The position numbers and the translations under genes are program-made. The notes beneath the pieces were generated by a model. That model searched no databases. It saw only the letters and a list, made by a program, of their open reading frames with translations, and had not been told where the DNA came from. Positions 18,465 through 27,251 of a stretch of 64,000 nucleotides of DNA are shown here, in pieces. This DNA comes from Collimonas pratensis (GTDB lineage: Bacteria > Pseudomonadota > Gammaproteobacteria > Burkholderiales > Burkholderiaceae_D). Where the stretch lies: NCBI RefSeq assembly GCF_001584185.1, contig NZ_CP013234.1, positions 62,001-126,000 of the forward strand. The letters are read 5' to 3'. Within the stretch, counting starts at the first letter, position 1. Every line of letters starts with the position of its first letter.

Positions 18465-18962
18465 ATGGATTCCCTGACAACTGACTATCTGAAAGATGTC
18501 ATGGGCAAGATGGAAGTGTACGGCGACCGCGTACAGTTTGGACTGAGCAGCCCGGGGCCGCGCCCGTATTATCAGTTGACTAACAGCTCCGACAAGAAAA
18601 TGGCCTTCGACGGTAATAACCATCTGCTGCACCCGAAGGAAGATGAATTCGTCGGCGTCAACAGCACGCCGGTCTTTTCGCTGGAACAGATCAAGGCCGC
18701 GATCGCCGCCGGCGGTTTCCGCTCCACCAGCAGCAGTTCCCGCAGTGCCGGCGGCACTACCCGCAGCAGTAGTCCGCGCGCCGGTTCGGTGGCGATGAAA
18801 GCCAAGGACCTGATTGACGCCGCAAGGTATGAGTATTTCAGGAGTAACCGCCAGATCATGCCGGACGGCATAGGCGAACATTCGGCGGAAATCACCGAGC
18901 TGATGCTCAAGGGAAGCTCAGCCGCGGACGCCTTCGGCGAAGTCATCAAGCGTCATTTCTGA
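18465..18962 (+). CDS. Hypothetical protein with Ser-rich linker
   Basis: 165 residues from ATG 18465, which has GGAG nine to twelve bases upstream. The frame is also open from ATG 18327 (211 residues), so the start is uncertain. No family recognised. A beta-rich N-terminal half (YGDRVQFGLSSPGPRPYYQLTN) leads to FSLEQIKAAIAAGGF. Then comes a low-complexity Ser/Arg/Gly linker (STSSSSRSAGGTTRSSS), and a helical C-terminus contains AARYEYFRSNRQIMPDGIGEHSAEITELML. It has no signal peptide or membrane segment. The two-domain-plus-linker build suggests a small cytoplasmic adaptor, but nothing supports a specific role. Confidence 0.55.
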   Translation: MDSLTTDYLKDVMGKMEVYGDRVQFGLSSPGPRPYYQLTNSSDKKMAFDGNNHLLHPKEDEFVGVNSTPVFSLEQIKAAIAAGGFRSTSSSSRSAGGTTRSSSPRAGSVAMKAKDLIDAARYEYFRSNRQIMPDGIGEHSAEITELMLKGSSAADAFGEVIKRHF

Positions 18963-19074
18963 TGCGTTTGCTGCGGCCTTGCAGCGCGCCGGGCCGCACT
19001 ATCTTGCTGTACATATTCGCCGCCGCATGGCTGGCATAATGACCGGATCGCAATTCCCTTCAAAGGAAGCAGAC

Positions 19075-19470
19075 ATGATCAGGGCAATCATCTTCACCAT
19101 CGCCTTCACCACCATTGCGCTACCCGCCCGGGCCAACTGCGCGGTCGCCGATGCGCTGATCAGCCATTACGGCATTTCCTTCTCCGGTTTCACCCTAACC
19201 CTGCCGCGCGTCAGCCTGCCGGCAGAACAGCAAAGCCGGCCGCAAGCCTTGCTGACATTGGAGCTGCCCAACCGGAACGGTCACGTCAGCGACGGCTTTT
19301 CTCATACTGCCTTGATCAATACCGAGCAGAAGCGAGTCTGGATCTTGCGTACCGGCGGCTTCGCCGGGGTCTACCAGTGGTATGGTCCGGTGGCGTTGCC
19401 GGCCGTGGATTTCGCCGGCTGCAAAACCGAAGCGGGCGGCATGCCGCAGCCGGCCGGGGGCGCCGGCTGA
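19075..19470 (+). CDS. Small secreted hypothetical protein
   Basis: 131 residues from ATG 19075, preceded by AAAGGAAG. The start MIRAIIFTIAFTTIALPARANC reads as a signal peptide cleaved after ARA. The mature domain has two cysteines (near its start and near its end) that could form a disulfide, and an aromatic-rich segment (GVYQWYGPVALP). No family recognised. It is followed at 20 bp by a convergent TetR gene. Confidence 0.6.
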   Translation: MIRAIIFTIAFTTIALPARANCAVADALISHYGISFSGFTLTLPRVSLPAEQQSRPQALLTLELPNRNGHVSDGFSHTALINTEQKRVWILRTGGFAGVYQWYGPVALPAVDFAGCKTEAGGMPQPAGGAG

Positions 19471-19489
19471 AGCAGGATTGCCGAGGATG

Positions 19490-20110
19490 TCAGCGTTCGG
19501 CCCGCAGCTGGTAGTAGGCCAGGAACATGTCTACTGCCGAATCCACCACCTCTTGCTGCATCTCGGCGCTCAGCGGCGGCTGGCCCAAGGTAATCTGCGG
19601 CCAGAACGCAAAAGTTTTCAGCAGGCTCTGCAGCTGATGCGCGGCGAATGCCGGATCGACGGCTTTCAGCCGGCCGTCAGCCTGCGCCGCGACGATCCAG
19701 GTGTTGACGCCTTCTTCCCGCTGGCCCATCCTCGCCAACATGTCCTGGGTCCGTTCCGGCGAATGGATGGCGGCCGCAATGGCGACCCGCGCCAGGTCGA
19801 GGAAGTTGCTGTCGTTGAGCATGCGCATCTTCGATTGCAGCAGTTCGCGCAGCTGCCCGCGCAGGGGTTTGGCGGGGCGATAGCTGAGAGCGCTTTGCTC
19901 CTCGCTGGTCTGCCACAGCCGGGTCAGGATTTCCGCAAACAGTTCTTCCTTGCCGGGGAAATGGTTGTAGACCGTGCGCTTGGAGACTTCGGCGCGGGCA
20001 GCGATCTTGTCCATGCTGGTGGTTTCGAAGCCGTTGCTGCGGAATTCGGCGATAGCCGCCTGGACGATGGCTTCGCGCTTGCGGTCGGTGAGACGCGGAA
20101 CAGTGCTCAT
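19490..20110 (-). CDS. TetR/AcrR family transcriptional regulator
   Basis: 206 residues from ATG 20110; an upstream GTG-type extension to 20149 would run into the operator region. The HTH is complete (KREAIVQAAIAEFRSNGFETTSMDKIAARAEVSKRTVYNHFPGKEELFAEIL). The C-terminal domain is of the AefR-like kind (TetR_C_7), as judged from ARVAIAAAIHSPERTQ and LQSLLKTFAFWPQ. It is divergent from an NAD(P)-binding protein gene. Two TACAC-N6-GTGTA-like sites lie between them and are its likely operators, suggesting it represses that gene and itself. Confidence 0.92.
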   Translation of the reverse strand: MSTVPRLTDRKREAIVQAAIAEFRSNGFETTSMDKIAARAEVSKRTVYNHFPGKEELFAEILTRLWQTSEEQSALSYRPAKPLRGQLRELLQSKMRMLNDSNFLDLARVAIAAAIHSPERTQDMLARMGQREEGVNTWIVAAQADGRLKAVDPAFAAHQLQSLLKTFAFWPQITLGQPPLSAEMQQEVVDSAVDMFLAYYQLRAER

Positions 20111-20141
20111 GTTGTATCTCGGGAGGGGGGATTTTGAATTG

Positions 20142-20192
20142 TACACCAATCAGTTTACTTTTTAAAAAATAGAAACTACACTGCATGGTGTA
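20142..20192. promoter_or_regulatory. Paired operator-like palindromes TACAC-N6-GTKTA
   Basis: One site at 20142-20157 (TACAC...GTTTA) and a second, perfect one at 20177-20192 (TACAC...GTGTA) are spaced 35 bp start to start. They lie in the 123-bp divergent promoter between the TetR regulator and the NAD(P)-binding protein. Confidence 0.6.
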
Positions 20193-20233
20193 ATTATTTG
20201 CCGAACATGCGGCTATCGAGAACGGGACAGGCA

Positions 20234-20893
20234 ATGAAAGTAATACTGTTTGGCGCCAGCGGCATGGTCGGGCAAGGCGTGCTGCGCGAGTGCCTGCTGG
20301 ATGACGGCATCGCAGAAATCCTGGTGGTCGGCCGCGCGCCGCTGGCCATTGCCAGCGACAAGCTGCGCCAGATCGTGCTGCCCGATCTCAACCGCCTGGC
20401 CGAGCATGCCGGCGCCTTGCAGGATATCGACGCCTGCTTCCTTTGCCTCGGCGTATCGTCCGCCGGCATGACTGAAGCGCGCTACAGCGCGCTGACCTAC
20501 GATCTCACGCTGACCATCGCCAGCACAGTGGCGGCCGCCAGCCCAGGCCTGACGCTGACGTATGTATCCGGCGCCGGCACCGATTCCAGCGAACACGGCA
20601 GCAGCATTTGGGCGCGGGTCAAGGGGCGCACCGAAAACGCCTTGCTGCGTTTGCCGGTCAAGGCCGCCTTCATGTTCCGTCCGGGCGTGATCCAGCCGTT
20701 GCACGGGGTGGTCTCCAAGACCCGTTCCTACCGCCTGCTCTACCTGTTCGCCGGGCCGTTGCTGCCGCTGCTGAAGCGGCTCTTCCCCAGGCACATCACC
20801 AGCACCGAGCAGATCGGCCGCGCCATGATCAGGCTGGCGCGCCAGGGCGGTCCCAGGCAAGTGCTGGAAGCCGCCGACATCAACGCCCTGTAG
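20234..20893 (+). CDS. NAD(P)H-binding Rossmann protein (NmrA/epimerase-like)
   Basis: 219 residues from ATG 20234; the longer frame from 20198 starts inside the promoter. The N-terminal motif KVILFGASGMVGQGVLREC (GASGMVG) is the dinucleotide-binding loop. ACFLCLGVSSAGMTEARY and YVSGAGTDSSEHGSS follow in the position of the SDR Ser/Tyr region, with FRPGVIQPLHG after that. It resembles YbjT/HTATIP2-type atypical SDRs. The C-terminal hydrophobic stretch LLYLFAGPLLPLLKRLF may contact the membrane. Probably repressed by the divergent TetR protein. Confidence 0.85.
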   Translation: MKVILFGASGMVGQGVLRECLLDDGIAEILVVGRAPLAIASDKLRQIVLPDLNRLAEHAGALQDIDACFLCLGVSSAGMTEARYSALTYDLTLTIASTVAAASPGLTLTYVSGAGTDSSEHGSSIWARVKGRTENALLRLPVKAAFMFRPGVIQPLHGVVSKTRSYRLLYLFAGPLLPLLKRLFPRHITSTEQIGRAMIRLARQGGPRQVLEAADINAL

Positions 20894-20909
20894 AACTTCT
20901 GCTGCCAGC

Positions 20910-21533
20910 TCAAGGCAGGCCGTTACGGCCATGCCGCAAAAAGCCGGGACGCAGGCTGAGTCGTTCAAAATAGGCGCTCACAGCCGGGTAATCGGCATGC
21001 TGCATGGGCGTCATCAGCCAGCGGTTGACCGACAGGCCGAGCGGCACATCGGCCAGCGTGAAGCGGTCGCCCAGCACGTAGGCGCTGGTAGCCGCCAGCT
21101 GTTGTTCCAGGATGCCGATGTGGCGTGACCAGCTGGCCAGCGAAGCCGCCAGCGCCGCGGCATCGTTGTAATCGGGATTTTTGCGGACCAGCGCCACGAA
21201 CGCGTAGCGCCAGGAATTGTTCAGTTCGGTCGCCTGCCAGTCCATCCATTGCTCAACCCGGGCCCGCTCGCGCGGCGCCGCCGGCAGCAGTCGGCCATCG
21301 CCATAGGCCGTTGCCAGGTAGCGGATGATGGCATTCGATTCCCACAAAACGAAATCGCCGTCGCGGATGACCGGCACCATGGCGTTCGGATTCAAGGCCA
21401 GGTAATCGGAGCTGTCGGTGGCGCGAAAGCCGCTGCCCCAGTCCTCCCGTTCAAACGGCAAGCCCAGTTCATCGCAGGTCCAGAGCACTTTGCGGACGTT
21501 GATGGACGATGCTTTTCCAAGAATTTTCAGCAT
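20910..21533 (-). CDS. Glutathione S-transferase
   Basis: 207 residues from ATG 21533; an upstream alternative start at 21557 is less likely. The thioredoxin-like N-domain starts [28 protein letters not shown], and contains [28 protein letters not shown], with the cis-Pro (MVPV) and the ES glutathione-binding pair. The all-helical C-domain contains [15 protein letters not shown], the N-capping box of GSTs. It conjugates or reduces electrophiles with glutathione; substrate unknown. It converges on the NAD(P)-binding gene with 16 bp between stops. Confidence 0.94.
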   Translation of the reverse strand: MLKILGKASSINVRKVLWTCDELGLPFEREDWGSGFRATDSSDYLALNPNAMVPVIRDGDFVLWESNAIIRYLATAYGDGRLLPAAPRERARVEQWMDWQATELNNSWRYAFVALVRKNPDYNDAAALAASLASWSRHIGILEQQLAATSAYVLGDRFTLADVPLGLSVNRWLMTPMQHADYPAVSAYFERLSLRPGFLRHGRNGLP

Positions 21534-21668
21534 GAGAGCTCTCTTTTTTTGTCGCAAATACGGATTTTTGTGCTACAGATATATACCGCTGCACGCGGAA
21601 TTTTAAAAGCAATTTGTCTGAAACCCGCGATTGCGGTAGTCTACATCGCCGATTCCAAGCAAATACGG

Positions 21669-21677
21669 TGCTAGAAT
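21669..21677 (+). promoter_or_regulatory. Extended -10 promoter of the HU gene
   Basis: TGC-TAGAAT at 21669-21677 is an extended -10 element 36 bp before the HU start codon. No convincing -35 is visible, as is common for extended -10 promoters. Confidence 0.45.
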
Positions 21678-21712
21678 TTGCAACTCACCACTTTTTTTGA
21701 GGATTTAACGAA

Positions 21713-21997
21713 ATGAACAAAACCGAATTGATCGACGCCATTGCTACCGACTGCGAAATCTCGAAGGCCGCTGCACAGCGCGCACTGGAGTCCGTCGTGG
21801 ACAATGTGATCAAGGCTGTTACCAAAGGCAGTACTGTTCAATTGATTGGATTTGGTTCGTTCTCTTCCGGTAAGCGCGCCGCTCGTGTCGGCCGCAACCC
21901 ACGTACCGGCGAAGCAATCAAGATCGCTGCTGCCAAGACTGTGAAATTCACAGCTGGTAAAGCATTCAAAGATGCTGTGAACAAGAAGAAGAAATAA
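21713..21997 (+). CDS. hupB: HU family nucleoid DNA-binding protein
   Basis: 94 residues, standard HU size. It starts [11 protein letters not shown] and carries the signature [24 protein letters not shown], with the flexible DNA-binding arm RNPRTG and the Pro that intercalates into DNA. It ends in a lysine tail (KKKK). It bends and compacts DNA as a dimer. An AGGA-containing ribosome site lies upstream and a strong terminator 36 nt downstream, so it forms a single-gene unit. Confidence 0.96.
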   Translation: MNKTELIDAIATDCEISKAAAQRALESVVDNVIKAVTKGSTVQLIGFGSFSSGKRAARVGRNPRTGEAIKIAAAKTVKFTAGKAFKDAVNKKKK

Positions 21998-22032
21998 TGT
22001 AACAATCGTCATTCAGCCCGGCTGAGTGCCAG

Positions 22033-22062
22033 CCCCTTGAAGCAATTCATGGGGTTTTTTTT
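22033..22062 (+). terminator. Intrinsic terminator of hupB
   Basis: Stem CCCC-T-TGAA / TTCA-T-GGGG with loop GCAA, followed by eight T. Confidence 0.88.
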
Positions 22063-22141
22063 CGCCTCTCGGTTTGTGTCGGCGACCTGTGCAGGCCGCC
22101 ATGGCCATCGCTGATTGCCGATCCGTTTCCTGGCAGCCGGG

Positions 22142-22993
22142 TCAGTCGCCCGCGTTTTCCTGAAGTTCCGCCAGTACATCGGCGGCTTGCGCAGTGAGTG
22201 CTCCGCGCGCCGTCATGGCGGCCACAAACTCCCTGTATTGCTGTTCAAAGCCGCTCACCGGACTCATGCAATCGGTCACCAGCACCAGTTTTGCCATGTG
22301 CTGTGGGCCGAAGTGTTCGGCGATATGTTCGGTGGTCGCTTTCACGCAATGGCTGCCGGCTTCGCCGGTGATATAGATGCGCTCGGCGCTGGCCAGGCTG
22401 TCCAGGAAGGTCTGGTTCGACTGCGTCAGCGCGTCGTCCGGATCCGGCACTTCGGCCTGCACGGCGGAATAGTGTTCGGTCCACGGGTTGCTGCCCTTGC
22501 TGATCTTGGCGACGCTGTGCAAGGTCTGTTCTTCCCAGCGGTTGTAGGCGCGCCGCACATCGGTGTGGACATTGTGTCCCCATGAACCGATTTCGCAATG
22601 TACAGGCCAGATCATCAGCTGGTAGCGTCCCGCGGCTTCCAGCTGGTCCAGGTAATGCAGCAGCCGCGGCAACGCAGCCGCCACGCGCGGCAAATAGCGG
22701 CCGGCGCGGAGGTCTGCCGCGGCGATCTGGGTAAATGGCGCGACTGTGCCGCTGCTGGCCGTCATCCAGAAGCCGGGGTGGGCGATATCGAGCCGGTGAT
22801 GCGAATCGAGCGTGACGCTGATGGCGTTGAGGCCGGCGCCGCCGCGTTCGATCAGGCTGGCCACGCGCAGCATGTCGGCGTGGGCGCCGGGCACCGGCAA
22901 TGCCGGTGTCTGGTTGTCCGGCAGGTAGCTGGGCGGGAGATCGCAAAAGTCGTTTTGCGGGTCGATGATCAACAAGTGCAGATTACGACGCAT
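22142..22993 (-). CDS. Isochorismatase/nicotinamidase-like cysteine hydrolase
   Basis: 283 residues. The family start LHLLIIDPQNDFCD gives the catalytic Asp, and GEAGSHCVKATTEHIAEHF provides the nucleophilic Cys. The catalytic Lys is not certain. SVTLDSHHRLDIAHPGFW holds His/Asp residues that in nicotinamidase bind the metal. Compared with PncA (about 210 residues) the protein has an insertion in the middle (HYLDQLEAAGRYQLMIWPVH and YNRWEEQTLHSVAKISKG), typical of a separate cysteine-hydrolase subgroup. It lies 35 bp downstream of the HAD-like gene on the same strand, so the two are probably one operon. The substrate is not known. Confidence 0.87.
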   Translation of the reverse strand: MRRNLHLLIIDPQNDFCDLPPSYLPDNQTPALPVPGAHADMLRVASLIERGGAGLNAISVTLDSHHRLDIAHPGFWMTASSGTVAPFTQIAAADLRAGRYLPRVAAALPRLLHYLDQLEAAGRYQLMIWPVHCEIGSWGHNVHTDVRRAYNRWEEQTLHSVAKISKGSNPWTEHYSAVQAEVPDPDDALTQSNQTFLDSLASAERIYITGEAGSHCVKATTEHIAEHFGPQHMAKLVLVTDCMSPVSGFEQQYREFVAAMTARGALTAQAADVLAELQENAGD

Positions 22994-23028
22994 CGGTCTC
23001 TCCTATACTACCTGTCTGTTTTTCCGGA

Positions 23029-23508
23029 TTACAGCGCTGCCAGCATTTTCTTCAAGGCGTCCTGCGTGGCCGGATCGCTCAGGCCGAGGTTGCCCTTGGT
23101 TTCCAGCAGATGGTCGCGGCAGGCCGCCGGCCAGCCGAAGGCGTCGTCGTCCAGCGCCAGCCAGCTGGTCGGCTTGCGCCGCTCGACGTCGCGCCAGACC
23201 TGCATGCCGCGCGGCATGGTGTCGAATTCCGCCGGCGTCAGCTTGGGGTGATGGAAAGTGGAGCCGATCACGCGCTCACGCAGGCTTTCGGTCAGTTCCT
23301 GCCGGGTGTCGTCGAATCCCAGCGCCCGGATCCAGCTGGTGGAGAGAACGATCTTGACTTCCGGATAAGGCGCCAGCAATTCTTCCAGGATCGGCATCCA
23401 CTCAAAGAATGCGCGGTCGGGAGTGGCGATGTAGAGGCCGCGCTTGCGGTTGCGGATTACCTTGGCGTCGTGCAGCACGCCGTTGTAGTCCAGATAGAGA
23501 ATTTTCAT
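23029..23508 (-). CDS. HAD-like hydrolase domain protein (RNA-repair SAK type)
   Basis: 159 residues. The start MKILYLDYNGVLHDAKV has the HAD motif I in the form DxNGVL (Asp nucleophile at residue 7 with Asn where Asp is usual). Motif II is VLSTSWIRALGF and a late motif IV is WLALDDDAFGWP. This matches the small HAD domain found in Swiss-army-knife RNA repair proteins (PF18143-like), often stand-alone in bacteria. Phosphatase or nucleotidase activity is plausible. It is the first gene of a pair with the cysteine hydrolase downstream. Confidence 0.78.
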   Translation of the reverse strand: MKILYLDYNGVLHDAKVIRNRKRGLYIATPDRAFFEWMPILEELLAPYPEVKIVLSTSWIRALGFDDTRQELTESLRERVIGSTFHHPKLTPAEFDTMPRGMQVWRDVERRKPTSWLALDDDAFGWPAACRDHLLETKGNLGLSDPATQDALKKMLAAL

Positions 23509-23740
23509 GGTGCGTCAGTGTCAAGGTTAAATCGCGAGGTTGAATCGCGAGTTGGAACGAAATCCCGGCCGCGGCTGGAATGCCGCTATCAGGCTTGCAA
23601 GTTTACTCCAAGTGGCCCGCTACGGCCCGCATAATCGGCCGCGGCGCACGATCTGCGGTCAAAACGGCAAGCCGCCAGCAGGCTTAAAGCACTGCGGCTA
23701 TACTCGAAAACCGCACTGACAGCTGAACAAGGAAGTAGCC

Positions 23741-24736
23741 GTGATACCAATTTCAATTCTGGACCTGGTCCGCATCCGGGAAGGCAGCGATGCCCGCGTC
23801 GCGCTGGATAATGCGCGCGATCTGGCGCTGCATGCCGAGGGCTGGAACTACACCCGTTTCTGGATGGCCGAGCATCACAACATGCGTGGCATCGCCAGCG
23901 CCGCCACCGCGGTCGCCATCGGTCACGTGGCGGCCGGCACCAGCACGATCCGGGTCGGCGCCGGCGGCGTCATGCTGCCGAACCACTCGCCGCTGGTGAT
24001 TGCCGAGCAATTCGGCACGCTGGCCTCGTTGTTCCCCGGACGTATCGACCTCGGCCTGGGACGCGCGCCCGGCTCAGACCAGGCCACCACGCGCGCGCTG
24101 CGGCGCGATCCGGCCAGCGCCGAATCGTTTCCGCAAGACGTGCTGGAGCTGCAGGCTTTCCTGGCGCCGGCCGAGACCGGCCAGCGCATCGTTGCGGTGC
24201 CGGGCCACGGCACCAATGTGCCGCTGTGGATACTGGGTTCGAGTACTTTTGGCGCCCGGCTGGCGGCGGAACTTGGCTTGCCGTATGCCTTCGCCTCGCA
24301 TTTCGCCCCTGATTCGCTGGAGATGGCATTGCAGATGTACCGCGCCCAGTTCAAGCCCTCGCGCCAGCAAGCCAAGCCACATGCCATGGTCGGCATCAAC
24401 ATCATCGCCGCCGACAGCGATGCCGAGGCGCGGCGCCTGGCCACCACCCAGCAGATGTCTTTCACCGACATGCACCGCGGCGTGCGCGGCCTCAGCAAGC
24501 CGCCGATCGACGATATCGAGACTTACTGGACGCCGCTGGAAAAGGCCCAGGCTTCGCACATGCTGGCGCATTCGATCATCGGTTCGCCCGAGACCGTGCG
24601 CGCCGGCATCGAGCGCTTTCTGCTGCTCACCGGCGCCAATGAGCTGATGATTGTTTCGGATATCTTCGAGCACAAGGCGCGCCTGCATTCGTATCAACTG
24701 ATCGCCGATATCGCGCGCGCCATCGAGCCGCTCTGA
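23741..24736 (+). CDS. LLM class flavin-dependent oxidoreductase
   Basis: 331 residues starting at GTG 23741, with AAGGAAG seven bases upstream. It is a bacterial-luciferase-like TIM barrel of the MsnO8/YhbW type: [12 protein letters not shown] at the start, [70 protein letters not shown], and [27 protein letters not shown]. It uses reduced FMN to oxygenate an unknown substrate and usually needs a separate flavin reductase. It is followed at 13 bp by the PLP desulfhydrase-like gene, so the two are an operon that may act on a sulfur or amino acid compound (inferred). Confidence 0.92.
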   Translation: MIPISILDLVRIREGSDARVALDNARDLALHAEGWNYTRFWMAEHHNMRGIASAATAVAIGHVAAGTSTIRVGAGGVMLPNHSPLVIAEQFGTLASLFPGRIDLGLGRAPGSDQATTRALRRDPASAESFPQDVLELQAFLAPAETGQRIVAVPGHGTNVPLWILGSSTFGARLAAELGLPYAFASHFAPDSLEMALQMYRAQFKPSRQQAKPHAMVGINIIAADSDAEARRLATTQQMSFTDMHRGVRGLSKPPIDDIETYWTPLEKAQASHMLAHSIIGSPETVRAGIERFLLLTGANELMIVSDIFEHKARLHSYQLIADIARAIEPL

Positions 24737-24749
24737 GTCCCGGCTTGTT

Positions 24750-25652
24750 GTGCTGATCCCCGCTTCACCCTCGCCCTGCCAGCTGATCGAAAGCAGCGCC
24801 TTCCTCGGCCGCAGGATCTGGCTCAAGCGTGACGACCTGCTGCATGCCGAGGTTTCCGGCAACAAGTTCCGCAAGCTCAAATACCCTCTGCTGGCGCTGC
24901 AGGGCCGGGATCCGGTCCTGGTCACCATGGGTGGTCCGTGGTCGAATCACCTGCATGCGCTGGCGCACGCCGCCGCCCTCGGCGGCTGGCCGAGCATAGG
25001 ACTGGTGCGCGGCGCCGCCGAGATGAAAAGCGCGACGCTGGACGATTGCCGCCGCCTGGGGATGCAGATCCGCTTCGTATCGCGCGAGGACTATCGCCAG
25101 CTGCGCGCAGATGCGCAAGCCTGGCGCCGACATGTCGTATCTGCCGGCGACAACCATGTCTGGCTGCCGGAAGGCGGCAGCGCGCCGGCGGCGCTGCGCG
25201 GCGTGGCGGAAATGGTGGATGAAATCGAGCAGCAGCTGCAGTTCATGCCGGAAGTGATCATGGTCGCTTGTGGTACCGGCGCCACGCTGGCCGGGATTCT
25301 TGCGGGTTTGCGCGGCCGCGGCCGCGTGATCGGCGTCGCTGTTCTGAAAGACGCAGCTTACCTGCGCCAGGAAATTGCCCACTTGCTGCAGCAAGCCGGC
25401 TATCCGGATTACCAGAACTATCAGCTGATCACTGACGCTCACCACGGCGGCTATGGCAAGGCGCCGCCCGAACTGCGGCAGTTTTGCCGCGATTTTACGC
25501 AAGCGCTGGATGTGCCGGTTGAGCCGGTCTATACCGGAAAATTATTCCACGCACTCCGCGAGCTGCAGCAAGCACAGGCATTTCGCGAGGATGAGCGCAT
25601 GCTCGCCGTGCATACCGGCGGCATGCAGGGAGCACGCGGATTCATCGACTAG
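24750..25652 (+). CDS. ACC deaminase/D-cysteine desulfhydrase family PLP enzyme
   Basis: 300 residues from GTG 24750. The fold-type II PLP signature is present: IWLKRDDLLHAEVSGNKFRKLKY, with the Schiff-base lysine in GNKFRKLKY, TMGGPWSNHLHALAHAAALGG, and the phosphate loop ACGTGATLAGILAGL. The C-terminal PVYTGKLFHALRELQ and VHTGGMQGARG complete the family. The group includes 1-aminocyclopropane-1-carboxylate deaminase and D-cysteine desulfhydrase, which differ by few residues, so the reaction is not assigned. ACC deaminase would fit a plant- or fungus-associated soil bacterium, but desulfhydrase-like members are more frequent. Confidence 0.9.
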   Translation: MLIPASPSPCQLIESSAFLGRRIWLKRDDLLHAEVSGNKFRKLKYPLLALQGRDPVLVTMGGPWSNHLHALAHAAALGGWPSIGLVRGAAEMKSATLDDCRRLGMQIRFVSREDYRQLRADAQAWRRHVVSAGDNHVWLPEGGSAPAALRGVAEMVDEIEQQLQFMPEVIMVACGTGATLAGILAGLRGRGRVIGVAVLKDAAYLRQEIAHLLQQAGYPDYQNYQLITDAHHGGYGKAPPELRQFCRDFTQALDVPVEPVYTGKLFHALRELQQAQAFREDERMLAVHTGGMQGARGFID

Positions 25653-25659
25653 ACCGCAA

Positions 25660-25992
25660 TTAGTATTCTTGCGCCCGGTGGCTGTGCTCGCGCGGCTGCG
25701 TGCCATCCAGATAACCGATGTCGCGCAGCACATGATCGCTCAAGTCATGCAGGGTGGTCAGCGGCTTGGCTGGCTGGGTTTCCAGCCTTTGCTGCCACCA
25801 GCCGATGGCCAGCCGCAGGGTTTGCAGGACGCCGTCCGTGGCACTTTGCGAGCGCGCCGATACGGCGAGGGACGGACCAGTTAATGCTGTAACAGTTTGG
25901 CAAGATGTCGATGCGCAGTTCATGGCGGGCTCACAGGTGAGTTGAAGGGTTTTTAAATAATTTCTTAAAGCAACTTCGGTATTGGTAAGCAT
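25660..25992 (-). CDS. DUF1127 (YjiS-like) domain protein
   Basis: 110 residues from ATG 25992, which has AAGGAAGG upstream; an ATG at 26034 is possible. The C-terminal DUF1127 motif is clear: LRLAIGWWQQRLETQPAKPLTTLHDLSDHVLRDIGYLDG. These small basic domains occur in stress- and phosphate-related proteins, some binding RNA. Most are about 50-70 residues, so this one carries an N-terminal extension with three Cys and Ser/Thr-rich sequence. It is divergent from a LysR (GcvA-type) gene and converges on the PLP enzyme gene. Confidence 0.8.
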   Translation of the reverse strand: MLTNTEVALRNYLKTLQLTCEPAMNCASTSCQTVTALTGPSLAVSARSQSATDGVLQTLRLAIGWWQQRLETQPAKPLTTLHDLSDHVLRDIGYLDGTQPREHSHRAQEY

Positions 25993-26057
25993 ATCCAACC
26001 AAACCTTCCTTGGGAAACGACTTGTTTTAACCATCTTGGTCAGTTATTCTTACCAGC

Positions 26058-27047
26058 ATGAGCCGTCTCCCCCTTCATACCCTGCCGGTCTTCCGCAGCG
26101 CCGCCCGCTCGCAGAATCTGCGTGCCACCGCGCTCGAAATGCATCTCACCCATAGCGCTGTCAGCCAGCAGATCGGCGTACTGGAACAGCAGCTTGGCTT
26201 TGCCCTGTTCGAGCGGCGCGGCCGCCGCATCGTGCTCAACGAAGCGGGACAGACCTTGCTATGCAGCGTTGAGTCGGCGTTAGCGCAACTTGACACCGGC
26301 GTGCTGGCTGCGGCTGCCACCGCCGTCGGCACATCGCAACGCTTGCGGCTGACGGTCATGCCATCCTTCCTGCAGCGCTGGCTGCTGCCGCGCATGCATC
26401 GCTGGCGCGAGCGCCATCCCGACATCGCGCTGGAACTGCATTCCTCGCAGCAGTTGATGGACTTGCAGCGCGATGGTTTCCACGTCGCGCTGAGGCAAGG
26501 CAAGGGTGGCTGGCCGGGCTTGAGCGATGAACGTCTGATCGACAGCCCGCTGGTGGTGGTGGCTTCGCCGGCCACCGCGCGCCGTCTGCAAGGTGGCAGC
26601 GTGGCCGCCCTGGCGCAAGAGCCATTGCTGGGCAGCGCCGAATCCTGGGATCGCTGGTTCAGCGAAGCCGGACTCAAGCTGCACAGCAATCCGGTGGCCA
26701 CTTTCAGCGATGCCGGCCTGATGCTGCAAGCCGCCGAGCAAGGACTGGGGATTGCGCTCGGGCGCGAGTTCATGGTGGCCGACGCCTTGCGCGACGGCCT
26801 GCTGGTGCAATTGTCGGAACAGCGGCTAGCGCCGGATGTCGACTACGCGTCTTACTTCTTGGTGTACCCGCCCGCCCTGCGCGACTGGGCGCCGCTGCAA
26901 GCCTTGCGCGGCTGGCTGCATGACGAAGCCTGCGCTTCGCAGAGAAACATGGCGCCGGCCGCACCTGTCATTACACCGATGGCGGCAGAGCCGCCAAGGA
27001 AATCGGCGGCGCGCGCTAAAGCGGCAAAACCGAAATCCCAGGTGTAG
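26058..27047 (+). CDS. LysR family regulator of GcvA type
   Basis: 329 residues. It starts with the GcvA-like HTH SRLPLHTLPVFRSAARSQNLRATALEMHLTHSAVSQQIGVLEQQLGFALFERRGRR. The effector domain has RLTVMPSFLQRWLLPRMHRWRERHPDI, typical of this subgroup, and LMLQAAEQGLGIALGREFM. The C-terminus carries an additional low-complexity basic tail of about 35 residues (Ala/Pro/Lys-rich), absent from most family members. It is divergent from the DUF1127 gene and may regulate it. Confidence 0.93.
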   Translation: MSRLPLHTLPVFRSAARSQNLRATALEMHLTHSAVSQQIGVLEQQLGFALFERRGRRIVLNEAGQTLLCSVESALAQLDTGVLAAAATAVGTSQRLRLTVMPSFLQRWLLPRMHRWRERHPDIALELHSSQQLMDLQRDGFHVALRQGKGGWPGLSDERLIDSPLVVVASPATARRLQGGSVAALAQEPLLGSAESWDRWFSEAGLKLHSNPVATFSDAGLMLQAAEQGLGIALGREFMVADALRDGLLVQLSEQRLAPDVDYASYFLVYPPALRDWAPLQALRGWLHDEACASQRNMAPAAPVITPMAAEPPRKSAARAKAAKPKSQV

Positions 27048-27251
27048 GTTCGGCGCCAGGTTCGGCCGGCAAGAAGTCGGCGACTTGGCGTGTCACCATA
27101 CCGCTCTCCAGCCATGCCAGTGATTCCAACCACAGATTGCCGCTGAAACGGTCGTGGATTCGAGCAATTTAATGTGCTGAATGCGAGGTATGGCGCTCAC
27201 GCGGCTGCCAACGGTGGTTAGAATTGGGGCTGCCATAGTTTTCTTTACGCC

